A DNA stretch of 64,000 nt from assembly GCA_000155695.1 (NCBI GenBank), contig DS990592.1, positions 3,534,335 to 3,598,334 of the forward strand, read 5' to 3'. The notes beneath the pieces are model-generated. The model was not told the DNA's origin and did no database searches. It saw only the letters and a program-made list of their open reading frames with translations. The translations under genes and the position numbers were made by a program. Numbering within the stretch: position 1 is the first letter of the stretch; every line of letters starts with the position of its first letter. Of the stretch, positions 8,825 through 17,844 are shown piece by piece. The stretch comes from Verrucomicrobiia bacterium DG1235 (GTDB lineage Bacteria > Verrucomicrobiota > Verrucomicrobiia > Opitutales > Opitutaceae).

Positions 8825-10606
8825 TTATAATTTAACGACACGTCGTAGAAGAAACGCGATTCCGATCCCGGAAAGAACAAGCAAGCCAAGCCCCAATCCC
8901 ATCGTTCCATAGATCACATAACCGACCCCAAAGAGAAAGAAGTAGACTGAAAAGCTACCAACCAGAAAATTCGCTATCCCTCGCGTAATGCTCTCATTCT
9001 CGTCCGTTGGCTTCAGCTCAATTCCTTTAGAGGATAGGTCTTTCCTAACCTTCTCCCAGCCAGGACCTACCGGGCGAATTGCCAAGTAAAACCTCTTGAG
9101 AGCTTCCTGCGAACTTGGGGGAGTGAAGAATGTTACCGCCAACCAAACCACAGTTGTCACGCCAACACTTGCCAACAACTGCATGTGCCCAGGCAAAGGC
9201 TCGAAACCAAAACGCTCGTATCCAAATTCAAAAAACAGGGCGACGACGAAGGAAACGACCATGCCCGATATCTCAGTAGCCGCGTTGATTCGCCACCAAA
9301 ACCAGCGCAAGATAAAGATCAAGCCCGTGCCCGCGCCAATCGAAAGTAGAATGTTAAAACTCTGCATCGCGCTTTCTAGAAACAGAGCGACAACTCCCGC
9401 CAGCACCATGAGGACCACGGTCGATAGGCGGCCCACCGCCACAAGCTCCTTTTCGCTGGCTTCCGGCTTCATGAAACGCTTGTAGAAATCGTTCACTACG
9501 TACGAAGATCCCCAGTTCAAATGAGTCGAGATCGTCGACATAAACGCCGCAATCAATGACGCCACTACTAGTCCCAAAACGCCAGCGGGCAAAAACGCCA
9601 ACATAGCGGGATATGCAAGATCGTGCTGGATAAAATTCTTATCGATGGCAGGAAACGCCACTGCCAAGGATTCAAGATTTGGATACACGATCAGCGAAGC
9701 GAGCCCCATCAAAATCCACGGCCATGGCCGCAAGCCATAGTGCGCTAAATTAAAGAAAAAAGTCGCACCAATTGCATGGCGCTCGTTCTTCGCAGATAAC
9801 ATTCGCTGAGCAATGTATCCACCGCCGCCGGGCTCCGCACCCGGATACCATACGCTCCACCACTGCACCGCCAAGGGTACGATGAAAACGGAAACAAGCA
9901 TCGTCGTATCCGAAAAGTCAGGAAATAGATTCAGCTTTCCCGCCACATTCGGATGCGTCAGCAAAGCGTTCAATCCTCCCACCTCAGGCATGCCCACGAT
10001 CAACGACGTTGCCCAGATCGACCCCAGCATCGCGATCCCAAATTGTATGAAGTCCGTGATGAGCACCCCGCGCAAACCGCCTAGCGAGCTGTAAGCTACC
10101 GTAATCACCGACGCGATCAGCAAGGTCTCCCCCGGAGACAAGCCCAACGCCACACCTCCTAGCTTGATCGCGGCCAAACAAACGTTGGCCATAATCATCA
10201 CATTGAAAAACACCCCTAGATACAAAGCTCGGAACCCGCGCAGAAACGCAGCCGACTTTCCGCTGTAACGCAGCTCATAGAACTCCAAATCTGTAGCCGC
10301 CTTCGATCGCCGCCATAGGCGGGCGTACACGAAAACAGTCAGCATACCCGTTAGCAAAAACGCCCACCACACCCAATTTCCCGCCACGCCATTCTCGCGA
10401 ACGATTCCAGTAACAAGATTTGGCGTATCGATCGCAAACGTAGTCGCCACCATCGAGACCCCCAGCAACCACCAAGGCATGCTCCGACCGGATAGAAAAA
10501 ACTCCGATGAAGACGAACCCGCCCTCCGCGAGACCACCACGCCCACCAACAAGGATAAGGCGAAAAAGGAGACGATAATTATCCAATCAAGAGTCGTGAG
10601 GGCCAT
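8825..10606 (-). CDS. Sodium:solute symporter (SSS family), probably amino-sugar uptake
   Basis: Transporter of 593 residues with about 14 TM helices. The SSS pattern is clear: GVVVSRRAGSSSSEFFLSGR near the N-terminus, then MPWWLLGVSMVATTFAIDTP, and a central core with SSLGGLRGVLITDFIQFG. It would use the Na+ gradient to import a small solute. It sits between the GH20 hexosaminidase and the HGSNAT-like gene in a leftward operon headed by nagB, so GlcNAc, chitobiose or a related amino sugar is the likely cargo; this is inference from context. A TTTGGATAC word occurs twice in the gene (9218 and 9678). Confidence 0.88.
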   Translation of the reverse strand: MALTTLDWIIIVSFFALSLLVGVVVSRRAGSSSSEFFLSGRSMPWWLLGVSMVATTFAIDTPNLVTGIVRENGVAGNWVWWAFLLTGMLTVFVYARLWRRSKAATDLEFYELRYSGKSAAFLRGFRALYLGVFFNVMIMANVCLAAIKLGGVALGLSPGETLLIASVITVAYSSLGGLRGVLITDFIQFGIAMLGSIWATSLIVGMPEVGGLNALLTHPNVAGKLNLFPDFSDTTMLVSVFIVPLAVQWWSVWYPGAEPGGGGYIAQRMLSAKNERHAIGATFFFNLAHYGLRPWPWILMGLASLIVYPNLESLAVAFPAIDKNFIQHDLAYPAMLAFLPAGVLGLVVASLIAAFMSTISTHLNWGSSYVVNDFYKRFMKPEASEKELVAVGRLSTVVLMVLAGVVALFLESAMQSFNILLSIGAGTGLIFILRWFWWRINAATEISGMVVSFVVALFFEFGYERFGFEPLPGHMQLLASVGVTTVVWLAVTFFTPPSSQEALKRFYLAIRPVGPGWEKVRKDLSSKGIELKPTDENESITRGIANFLVGSFSVYFFLFGVGYVIYGTMGLGLGLLVLSGIGIAFLLRRVVKL

Positions 10607-10653
10607 ATGCTAGAGGAGTAAACTAAGGATATTTTAAGAGGAGAGTTTATTGG

Positions 10654-12672
10654 TTAACGCGTCAAAATTCGCTCTACCGCATCGACGACTTGTAATTCTA
10701 CTTTGGCGACAGGTTCTCGAGCTCGGGTCAAAACCGCATCCGCCTCCACCTCTTTGCCATTGAGCGAGGCCAGAGCTACTTCGCTCAATTCTTTCAGAGC
10801 CTTGGAAAGAAGCAATGCCTCACGCAAGGCCGGGGCTCCCTCCGTTATTTGCTCAAAGGCCACATGATTGTCTACCCATCGCTCCAACATCAAACGAATC
10901 GCCGCCTCATCCGCCTTGTGCTTCGTTTTCAGAAACCCATCTACCAAAGTATTAAATTTTCGAGCGTCCTTCGCATCCGCTACCGCAATATCCGGCAATA
11001 GAGTATAAGGCGAAAACGACCTATAGCTGAGATCCGAATTTCTTCGATAGATTTTCAAGGGCTCCACTACATCCGCTAGCGTTCGCAAAGCCTTCACATC
11101 ATACCCACCCACAAGGCGACGCATCATCATTTCCCTATTCCTTATATGAGTAAGACCAAGCTCTTCAAGCTGTATGGAAATCGTATCCAAACGACGATAC
11201 ATGTCCTCTACGTCGTTGATCTCTTCCGCCGACCAGAGTCGCTCCGCGATCGCAGCCGTACGCGGCCAGATTCTCGAATCTACTGTTTCGTTCGTCACAT
11301 GCTCGCTCCACATCGTGGCCTCACCACCAAACACACGCTTTCGCTGTTCCGCATCTAGTTCGATATCAGACGGCAACGGATCGACAAGGTAGTGATCGCT
11401 AGCTGGCTGCATCAGATCAATGTAATACCCGTTGGACAAAATGCTCGTATACCCATCCTTTGCCGCCGCAACCATCGCGTCGCGACCTCGCCACGAATGT
11501 ATCATAATATTCGTCGGCATATCTGGCTGAAGAATCTCGTCCCAGCCGATCATCTTTTTATCAAGCTTCGTCAGGACCTTTAGGATACGCTTGTTGAAAT
11601 GACTCTGCAGGGCATGGTTATCCGCAATCCCCCGCTCCTTCATAAACGCTTGTATATGCTCACTCGCATCCCAGTGGTGCCCTTCATTCTCGTCGCCCCC
11701 AATATGAAAATACTCATCAGGGAAAATCGCAGCCATTTCTGTAAACACAGCCTCGAGAATCTCATAAACCCGCTCATTGGTTGGATCCAAAGTCGGATCA
11801 AAAATCCCCCAGCCTCGTTCAATTTCGTAGGGTCCGGGCATGCTCGCCATTTCTGGATGTCCCACTAGCCACGCCGTCGCATGCCCCGGTACATCAAACT
11901 CTGGATACACGCGAATTCCGCGTTCCGCCGCATAAACTACGATTTCCCGCATCTGATCCTGCGTATAGAACATTCCATCAGACCCCATCTCATGGAGACG
12001 CGGAAAACTTTTTACCTCAGCTCGAAACCCTTGATCCTCCGTCAAATGCCAGTGCAAGACGTTTAGCTTCACCGCAGCCATGCCGTCTAGATTCCGCTTA
12101 ATCATATCCAGCGGCATAAAGTGGCGAGCCGAATCGATCATCAGCCCTCTCCAAGGAAATCGCGGAGCGTCATTGATTTTGGATACAGGGAAATAGTAGC
12201 CTTTGTCGTCCGCATTTAATAACTGCAGAAGAGTCTCCATCCCGTGCATCGCCCCAAGGTCGGTCGAAGCCGCTAGCCGTATTCCCTCGGCACTAATATC
12301 TAATCGATAGCTTTCATCCTCGCCGAGAACAACCTCACCCGCTCGCTCAGTCGCTATCTCCAACCCCGGCGCTTCATGCGCTTCGCCGGCTTCTACATAA
12401 TCCTGCTGCAAAAACAATCCCGTCCGACCATCCAAGCGCCGAAGGAAGCGACTCGAGGCTGACAGCAGTCGACTCGAGGCGTCAGCTCCTATTGAAATGC
12501 CAAACTCCTTTCCAACGCGAAACTCACCCTGACCGATCTTTACCTCTTGAGGCACTGGCATCAGATTTTCAAAAGCAGCTTCTGCCTCAACCACACTCGC
12601 CTGATTGAGCGGGACGAAACCCAAACCCAAAATCAAGCTGCCTAACTTTCCAAAAAAACGTGTATTTTTCAT
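10654..12672 (-). CDS. Secreted beta-N-acetylhexosaminidase (GH20)
   Basis: Enzyme of 672 residues that removes terminal beta-linked GlcNAc or GalNAc. Residues 1-30 are a signal peptide. A GH20 N-terminal domain (about 35-165) is followed by the catalytic barrel beginning at RFPWRGLMIDSARHF. HxGGDE is present as HIGGDE with Asp327 and Glu328, the substrate-assisted catalytic pair; LHWHLTEDQGFR (about 206-217) and YPEFDVPGHA (256-265) are further family motifs. The C-terminal 130 residues are helical and less conserved. The ATG overlaps the TGA of the upstream PIG-L gene by four bases, so the two are translationally coupled. It probably acts in the periplasm or at the outer membrane and feeds the symporter downstream. 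Confidence 0.95.
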   Translation of the reverse strand: MKNTRFFGKLGSLILGLGFVPLNQASVVEAEAAFENLMPVPQEVKIGQGEFRVGKEFGISIGADASSRLLSASSRFLRRLDGRTGLFLQQDYVEAGEAHEAPGLEIATERAGEVVLGEDESYRLDISAEGIRLAASTDLGAMHGMETLLQLLNADDKGYYFPVSKINDAPRFPWRGLMIDSARHFMPLDMIKRNLDGMAAVKLNVLHWHLTEDQGFRAEVKSFPRLHEMGSDGMFYTQDQMREIVVYAAERGIRVYPEFDVPGHATAWLVGHPEMASMPGPYEIERGWGIFDPTLDPTNERVYEILEAVFTEMAAIFPDEYFHIGGDENEGHHWDASEHIQAFMKERGIADNHALQSHFNKRILKVLTKLDKKMIGWDEILQPDMPTNIMIHSWRGRDAMVAAAKDGYTSILSNGYYIDLMQPASDHYLVDPLPSDIELDAEQRKRVFGGEATMWSEHVTNETVDSRIWPRTAAIAERLWSAEEINDVEDMYRRLDTISIQLEELGLTHIRNREMMMRRLVGGYDVKALRTLADVVEPLKIYRRNSDLSYRSFSPYTLLPDIAVADAKDARKFNTLVDGFLKTKHKADEAAIRLMLERWVDNHVAFEQITEGAPALREALLLSKALKELSEVALASLNGKEVEADAVLTRAREPVAKVELQVVDAVERILTR

Positions 12673-13508
12673 TGCTTATCAAATTTTTGGATACGACCTA
12701 ACGCATCCGACTTAAACCGCTCTAAATGCTCCGACAGAAAATCCTGCATGCTCACCTGTTCGCCAACAAACAGCGGACTCAAATCCATGGCGAATGTGTA
12801 TCCACTTGCTGTATCCACATTGTGAGACTGATAAAAAGTCGCGTTCGCATGCCGACGCCCTAGAGTCGCCCTCACATAGTCCTTACCCCCAGCAACTTGC
12901 GACTCGAAAACAGCCACCAAGTCCCGTGCCAAGATCGGATGCTCGTCCACTGGCAATGCGATCTTGCACTCGTCATCAAGCCAATCCAAGTCCCGCCAGA
13001 CCTCGCAACCATAGATGCGGCTCGGACGCTCCTCGGGAACTATCCGCCTCAAAGCCTCCACACAACGAGTCAACACCGCTACATGCGTATCATGCTTATC
13101 TGCGGGATTGTGCAGATAAAGAGTATGAGGACGGCACGCCCTTAAAAGGCCCTCCAATTCATCGACCAACTCCGAAGAAGATCGCGAATCCTTTATCTTG
13201 CTACTCGGCACGCCTAGCTGAGCCTGCAAGGAGTAGCCGCCCATTTCCGCCGCCCGATTCTGCTCGCGATAGCGAACCTTCTTCATTTGCTCGTCCGTGA
13301 AATCCTGATACGCTCCCACTCGAGCGCTTCCCCCGCCATCCGTTACCGTCACCCCGGCAAACCAGTTCGTCGAAGAGCCATAACAAGCGGATATGCCGTG
13401 GTAAGCGAATATCTCCAAATCATCTTGATGAGCGCCGATCGCCATATGCGTCACGCGCGACTGGGCCACCTGCAGCCTCACTCCATCGGGTACAAAATAC
13501 TTATCCAT
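12669..13508 (-). CDS. PIG-L family N-acetylglucosamine deacetylase-like protein
   Basis: Protein of 279 residues starting at MDKYFVPD, one base after the nagB stop. It has no signal peptide, so it is cytoplasmic. Zinc-binding residues of the PIG-L/LmbE family are intact: AHQDD with His27, Asp29 and Asp30 near the N-terminus, and the distal HDTH motif. These enzymes deacetylate GlcNAc-containing compounds. The operon shows no NagA, so this protein may supply the deacetylation step before NagB; that is an inference, and the phosphorylation state of its substrate is unknown. Its stop overlaps the GH20 start (ATGA). Confidence 0.85.
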   Translation of the reverse strand: MDKYFVPDGVRLQVAQSRVTHMAIGAHQDDLEIFAYHGISACYGSSTNWFAGVTVTDGGGSARVGAYQDFTDEQMKKVRYREQNRAAEMGGYSLQAQLGVPSSKIKDSRSSSELVDELEGLLRACRPHTLYLHNPADKHDTHVAVLTRCVEALRRIVPEERPSRIYGCEVWRDLDWLDDECKIALPVDEHPILARDLVAVFESQVAGGKDYVRATLGRRHANATFYQSHNVDTASGYTFAMDLSPLFVGEQVSMQDFLSEHLERFKSDALGRIQKFDKQ

Positions 13509-13509
13509 A

Positions 13510-15414
13510 TTACTTTCCAGCCGAGTCCTGAGTGACATGCCAACGTACAAAACACTCGATCGCCTCGTATTCCGCAAGACCTAGCTTATCATAGAAACGC
13601 GCCGTAGCCCGGTTCCTGTCAATCGCCTGCTCCCACACCTCTCGCTGCTCCTCGTCAAGCACGGGAATTTGACTACGCTGCGAACGATGTTGGTAGATCG
13701 CCTGCGCCTTGCGCTTCACCTCGTCGGGACTACAAGGCACCGACATCTCTACTTGATGAATATCCCACTCGCGTCCATCGCTACGGTACAGCCAAACATA
13801 GCAATCCTTAATCCAGGCCTCCGATTGAAGTTTCTGTATCGCCAGTTCAAATACGGAGAAACTCTTGGCTTGCACAGAGCTCGGATCCGCAGCCTCCCCT
13901 GTCACGTACACTTGATGCGGACGCACGGATTGAAGCAAGGAACTCAACTCGGAAACGTCGTCCTCGCCCGTGACGAACCGCCGATAGCGTCCGTTTTCAT
14001 AAAAAGGCAGATCTAAAAATTGGATACGATCCGGCTCCAAGCCACAGAGCTGCAAAGCCGCGCGGGCTTCGTTTCTGCGAATGTAGCTCTTGAAGCGACG
14101 AAGCCCGACACTGTCCTCATCAAACGCGCTCTTTTCGTCTAGCTCCGCCAGCACCTGGGTCGCCAATTCGCTCCCCCCCGCTTCTCGCATCAGATCCGCC
14201 GCCCAACGAGCCTCTTCATCTGGCACGCCGAGACTGCCCGATGTCAAATACGCCACCGTTACCTCGTGCCCATGCGCAACAAGGCGACTCAACGTACCCG
14301 CCATGGCAAGCACGTCATCCTGCGGCTCCGGACTGAGCACAAGGACTCGCTTCAGCGACGGCTTTGCCCGTTCGGGCCGATAAGTATCGTCGGCATCGGG
14401 CTTCCCCCCGGGCCAGCCAGTGATCGTATGCTGCACCTCGTTAAAAACGCGGATGTTTAATCCATAAGCTGGCCCCTGCTCGGTCACTAACTCAGAAACT
14501 CCGTTCTCCTGATAATCCTTGTCAACGAGCTTAAGCAATGGCTTTCCGAGCTTGAGCGAGAGATGCGTAACCGACTTTCGAGCAAGCTCCGGCGTCCACT
14601 CGGGAAACCCAACCAGCCACGGATACTTGTTACGCGTCAGCTCGGATGCAGCCGCCGTATCCAGAAAAAATGAAACGTCCTCATGCTGCTGCAAAAAGCT
14701 CGCGGGCAAACTCTCAACCGGCGCGTCCTCGACCGCTGCTTTCACGACTTCCGCCTTGGAGCGACCCCACGCGAGCAGGTAAACCTTTCGCGCATCGAGA
14801 ATCGTTCCAACCCCCATCGTCACCGCGTAGCGTGGCACGTTGTGCTCACCCTGAAAATCGCGGGCCGCATCGAGACGCGTTAGACGATCTAGCGTCACCA
14901 GACGCGTCCGCGAAGCGGGTCCTGATCCGGGTTCGTTGAAACCGATATGCCCCGTACGCCCTATCCCCAAAATCTGGATATCGATTCCCCCAACCTCGCG
15001 AATCCTGTTTTCATAGTCCTGACAGGCCTCGAAAACCTCCTCGCGCGAAACCATACCCTCAGGGATATTGATCTGCTCCGCGGGAATATCCACATGGTCA
15101 AACAACTGCTCCCGCATGAAGCGGTGGTAGCTCTCGGGATGCCGCGCATCTATGCCAAAATACTCGTCGAGATTGAAGGTCGTCACCTTCGCGAAACTCA
15201 ATCCTTCCTTGCGATGCATCCGGATCAACTCTCGATAGAGCGGCACCGGCGTCGACCCGGTCGCAAGCCCGAGCACGAGCCCCTTACCCGCCGCCTGCCG
15301 TTCGCGAATCGCATCCGCTATCTCCCTAGCGATCTGGCAAACCGCCGCCTGGGCATCATCAAATATCCGAGAGGGAATGCGTTCGTATAACTCTTGTCCA
15401 CTTTGCTCACTCAT
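13510..15414 (-). CDS. nagB: Glucosamine-6-phosphate deaminase fused to a degenerate PIG-L domain
   Basis: Protein of 634 residues. Residues about 20-275 are the NagB isomerase/deaminase, converting glucosamine-6-phosphate to fructose-6-phosphate and ammonia: ATGSTP (51-56) binds phosphate, FNLDEYFG holds Asp83/Glu84, and GHIGFNEP holds His156. The usual NDGH is RTGH here, as I recall for the long Bacteroidetes-type NagB. Residues about 354-590 are a PIG-L/LmbE domain. Its usual PHPDDD is PEPQDD (362-367) and the distal HGTH site reads SSVQ, so the zinc ligands appear lost. This is the first gene of the leftward amino-sugar operon and is divergent from an AraC regulator. Confidence 0.93.
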   Translation of the reverse strand: MSEQSGQELYERIPSRIFDDAQAAVCQIAREIADAIRERQAAGKGLVLGLATGSTPVPLYRELIRMHRKEGLSFAKVTTFNLDEYFGIDARHPESYHRFMREQLFDHVDIPAEQINIPEGMVSREEVFEACQDYENRIREVGGIDIQILGIGRTGHIGFNEPGSGPASRTRLVTLDRLTRLDAARDFQGEHNVPRYAVTMGVGTILDARKVYLLAWGRSKAEVVKAAVEDAPVESLPASFLQQHEDVSFFLDTAAASELTRNKYPWLVGFPEWTPELARKSVTHLSLKLGKPLLKLVDKDYQENGVSELVTEQGPAYGLNIRVFNEVQHTITGWPGGKPDADDTYRPERAKPSLKRVLVLSPEPQDDVLAMAGTLSRLVAHGHEVTVAYLTSGSLGVPDEEARWAADLMREAGGSELATQVLAELDEKSAFDEDSVGLRRFKSYIRRNEARAALQLCGLEPDRIQFLDLPFYENGRYRRFVTGEDDVSELSSLLQSVRPHQVYVTGEAADPSSVQAKSFSVFELAIQKLQSEAWIKDCYVWLYRSDGREWDIHQVEMSVPCSPDEVKRKAQAIYQHRSQRSQIPVLDEEQREVWEQAIDRNRATARFYDKLGLAEYEAIECFVRWHVTQDSAGK

Positions 15415-15463
15415 AACATGCCGTGATTGAATTAAGGGCTTGAGGGGGTGCTCGTCTTCATTG

Positions 15464-15514
15464 TATCAAAATCCCTGAAGGCAAATATTTGCAAAATAGA
15501 TCTATTATTTGATA
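15464..15514. promoter_or_regulatory. Twin 12-bp palindromes between nagB and the AraC gene
   Basis: The 110-bp divergent intergenic region holds two adjacent perfect palindromes, GCAAATATTTGC (15481-15492) and AATAGATCTATT (15495-15506). They are bracketed by a wider inverted repeat, TATCAAA (15464-15470) and TTTGATA (15508-15514). The position and A/T-richness fit an operator and shared promoter region for the nag operon and its regulator. The binding protein is inferred, not shown. Confidence 0.6.
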
Positions 15515-15524
15515 TTTCCGATCC

Positions 15525-16439
15525 ATGATCGACCCCTACCACGCCGCAGCCAAATCCCTCGCCAACCTCCAAATGGGTACGCCACGGGACTACTTTCACG
15601 GCCTGAAAGCCCGAAACCTTTGCCTTGCCGACAACCTCGTCGTCTTCCTGCGCACCCAAAAGCAAGACCTCCAGCGGCGAAACTTCGAAAGCCGCCCGCA
15701 CCACCGCTTCGTGCTTGTGCTCTGCTTCGAAACCGAAGGCTCGATCAATGTAGACGGCCGCATCTTCCACCTTCGTCCGGGCGACGCTTTCCTCGTCAAG
15801 CCCTACCAATTCCACTTCTACATGGAAATCGCCCGCGAAAAGATCGCTTGGCTCTTCCTCACCTTCGAGACGCGCAATGCCACCCCCTTCGAAACCTTCG
15901 CCAACACGCCCATTCCAATCAGCGAGAAGCTAAGCGCCGAGGCCGTCGAGATCGCTCGCGGCTACGCCAATCGCGAGAGCGCGGACGAGGTCACCCTCGA
16001 CATGCTCACTTTCTCAGTCTCGACCCTTCTCAACAAACTTCGAGCCTACTCCCTCAATCGCTCCCGCGAGCTCATCGCGTCCCCAAAGTACCCAACGACC
16101 GGATACGAGTTAGTTGATCGCATCAACGCCCAGCTCGACCAAAAACTCGAGGAAAACATAACCATCCTCCAAATCGCCGACGCCCTCGCCCTCTCCGAAA
16201 GCCATCTACGCAAACGCTTCAAGAGCCTGACAGGCCTAAGTCTCGGCAGCTACCTCGTACACTACAAATTGAACAGAGCCGTAAAGCTCCTCGTCCACTC
16301 CGATGCCTCACTCACTCAAATATCACTAGATTGTGGATACGATTCACTAGCCGCCTTTAGCCGTAGCTTTAAAAACCAGCTCGGCATCTCGCCATCGAGA
16401 TACCGAAAAACCGCGACCTTCGAGCGAAAACAGAGATAG
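15525..16439 (+). CDS. AraC-family transcriptional regulator of the amino-sugar operon
   Basis: Regulator of 304 residues. The N-terminal half is a cupin-like ligand-binding domain (VDGRIFHLRPGDAFLVKPYQ at about 83-102). The last 100 residues are the double helix-turn-helix: ITILQIADALALSESHLRKR forms the first and LTQISLDCGYDSLAAFSRSF the second, followed by the GISPSRYR ending typical of AraC/XylS. It is divergent from nagB across a palindrome-containing region, so it most likely controls that operon in response to an amino sugar. It converges with the TPR gene 18 bp downstream. Confidence 0.9.
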   Translation: MIDPYHAAAKSLANLQMGTPRDYFHGLKARNLCLADNLVVFLRTQKQDLQRRNFESRPHHRFVLVLCFETEGSINVDGRIFHLRPGDAFLVKPYQFHFYMEIAREKIAWLFLTFETRNATPFETFANTPIPISEKLSAEAVEIARGYANRESADEVTLDMLTFSVSTLLNKLRAYSLNRSRELIASPKYPTTGYELVDRINAQLDQKLEENITILQIADALALSESHLRKRFKSLTGLSLGSYLVHYKLNRAVKLLVHSDASLTQISLDCGYDSLAAFSRSFKNQLGISPSRYRKTATFERKQR

Positions 16440-16457
16440 CAAGCACCCCGCTCGCCC

Positions 16458-17819
16458 CTACCCGCGTTGCGCCGCTTCCTCAACCACCCGAAGATAATCC
16501 GCCACATTCGACTGGTAGTTCAAATCCAGCGAGCGACGCAGCTTCTTCGCCGCTTCAGCGTATTCCTTCTGCTCAACTAGCATCTGACCATACTGCAAAT
16601 AAGCTTGAGACGCGACTGTATCGATATTTTCAGCGCGCTGATATAAAAACGCCGCCTCTTCAAACTCCTGCTTCTTCCAAGAATGCTTCGCAAGCAGGAG
16701 AATCGCACGTCCATTCATCGGATCCACCTCAATGATCTCCTCTAAAGTCAAGGCAGCCGCATCGCTATTGTTCAGGCCAAGCTCGACCTCCGCCTTCAGG
16801 TTCAACAAAGCGAGTCGCTGCTCCTCCTCGATGCTCGAGCCCAAGCCCTTCGCCGTGATCTCATTCAAGCGCAACGCTTTTTCGTATGCCCCGTTTTCGA
16901 TGAAGGAGGAAATCGCCCGGCTTAGACTGTCGAATCGCTTGCCCTTCTTTTCAGTCGCTCCAAGCGCCTCTTCATATGCATCGATAGCGAGCGCGTACAT
17001 GCCTCTGTTCGAATAAATATCAGCCAAAAGAAAGAGGCTGTTCTCATCGCCCTTTCCAAGACGACGAGCGATTTCTAGATTCGCAAGAGCTACATTTAAG
17101 TTCTCCTTCGCCAGCGCTATATTCGCCTGGTGGAGATAGAGCTCGTGGTTACCGGAATCATCCGCAATGAGTTCGCTCACAAGCCCCGCCGCATCTTCAA
17201 AAGCTTCGAGCTCGATCAAGCTACGTATCTTTCCAAGCTTCCAATCCTTAGAATTTGGCTGAAACGCTATCGCCAAGCTGTACGCATTCAAAGCTGAAGA
17301 ATAGTTCCCTTGATTCAAATAACTGTATCCGAGCAACCCATACGAAAGCCCGTCCGCTCCTCCAAGTTCCATTCCTTTGACAATCGCCTCCACGCCCTTC
17401 TCCAACTCATTACTCTGGATATACGCTATGCCGAGATTCTTGTAAGCCCGCATGAAGTTCGGAAATTTGCGAACCGCAGTCTCATAGCTGACAATCGCCT
17501 TGGGCATTTCGCCAAGCTGCATCCGAATCGTGCCGAGCATGAAGTCCATCGCCGCGCTCGACTCGGTTGATATCCTATCTTCGAGCAGCGTCGCGCCTTG
17601 CTCGAGATTTGCCTCAAGCACCGTCATCAGCGTCTTGAAGAATTGGCCTTCCTCGTCGCTAAGCTTTGGCTCAAGTTCGCTATGCACCCCATAGCTCCCC
17701 ATCACACGATTCTGAAAGTCCGAACTCGACCAGAAGTTTTCGCTCAGCGGATAGGTCTGAGCAGAGAGTGTTACGGAGACAAGGCTAAGCGCCCCGATGA
17801 TGCCTGTTGCAAGTTTCAT
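16458..17819 (-). CDS. TPR protein of the TonB2-type operon
   Basis: Protein of about 453 residues with a signal peptide (MKLATGIIGALSLVSVTLSA) and at least eight tetratricopeptide repeats between about residues 70 and 450. Such a TPR protein is the usual last gene of TonB2/TtpC clusters in Vibrio and Shewanella, where it is thought to help assemble the complex in the periplasm. The start is placed at the ATG at 17819, with GGA of TTTTTGGATAC about ten bases before it; a TTG five codons upstream is possible. The gene starts 25 bp after the tonB stop. Confidence 0.82.
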   Translation of the reverse strand: MKLATGIIGALSLVSVTLSAQTYPLSENFWSSSDFQNRVMGSYGVHSELEPKLSDEEGQFFKTLMTVLEANLEQGATLLEDRISTESSAAMDFMLGTIRMQLGEMPKAIVSYETAVRKFPNFMRAYKNLGIAYIQSNELEKGVEAIVKGMELGGADGLSYGLLGYSYLNQGNYSSALNAYSLAIAFQPNSKDWKLGKIRSLIELEAFEDAAGLVSELIADDSGNHELYLHQANIALAKENLNVALANLEIARRLGKGDENSLFLLADIYSNRGMYALAIDAYEEALGATEKKGKRFDSLSRAISSFIENGAYEKALRLNEITAKGLGSSIEEEQRLALLNLKAEVELGLNNSDAAALTLEEIIEVDPMNGRAILLLAKHSWKKQEFEEAAFLYQRAENIDTVASQAYLQYGQMLVEQKEYAEAAKKLRRSLDLNYQSNVADYLRVVEEAAQRG

Positions 17820-17844
17820 AATATGCGTATCCAAAAATTAAGTT

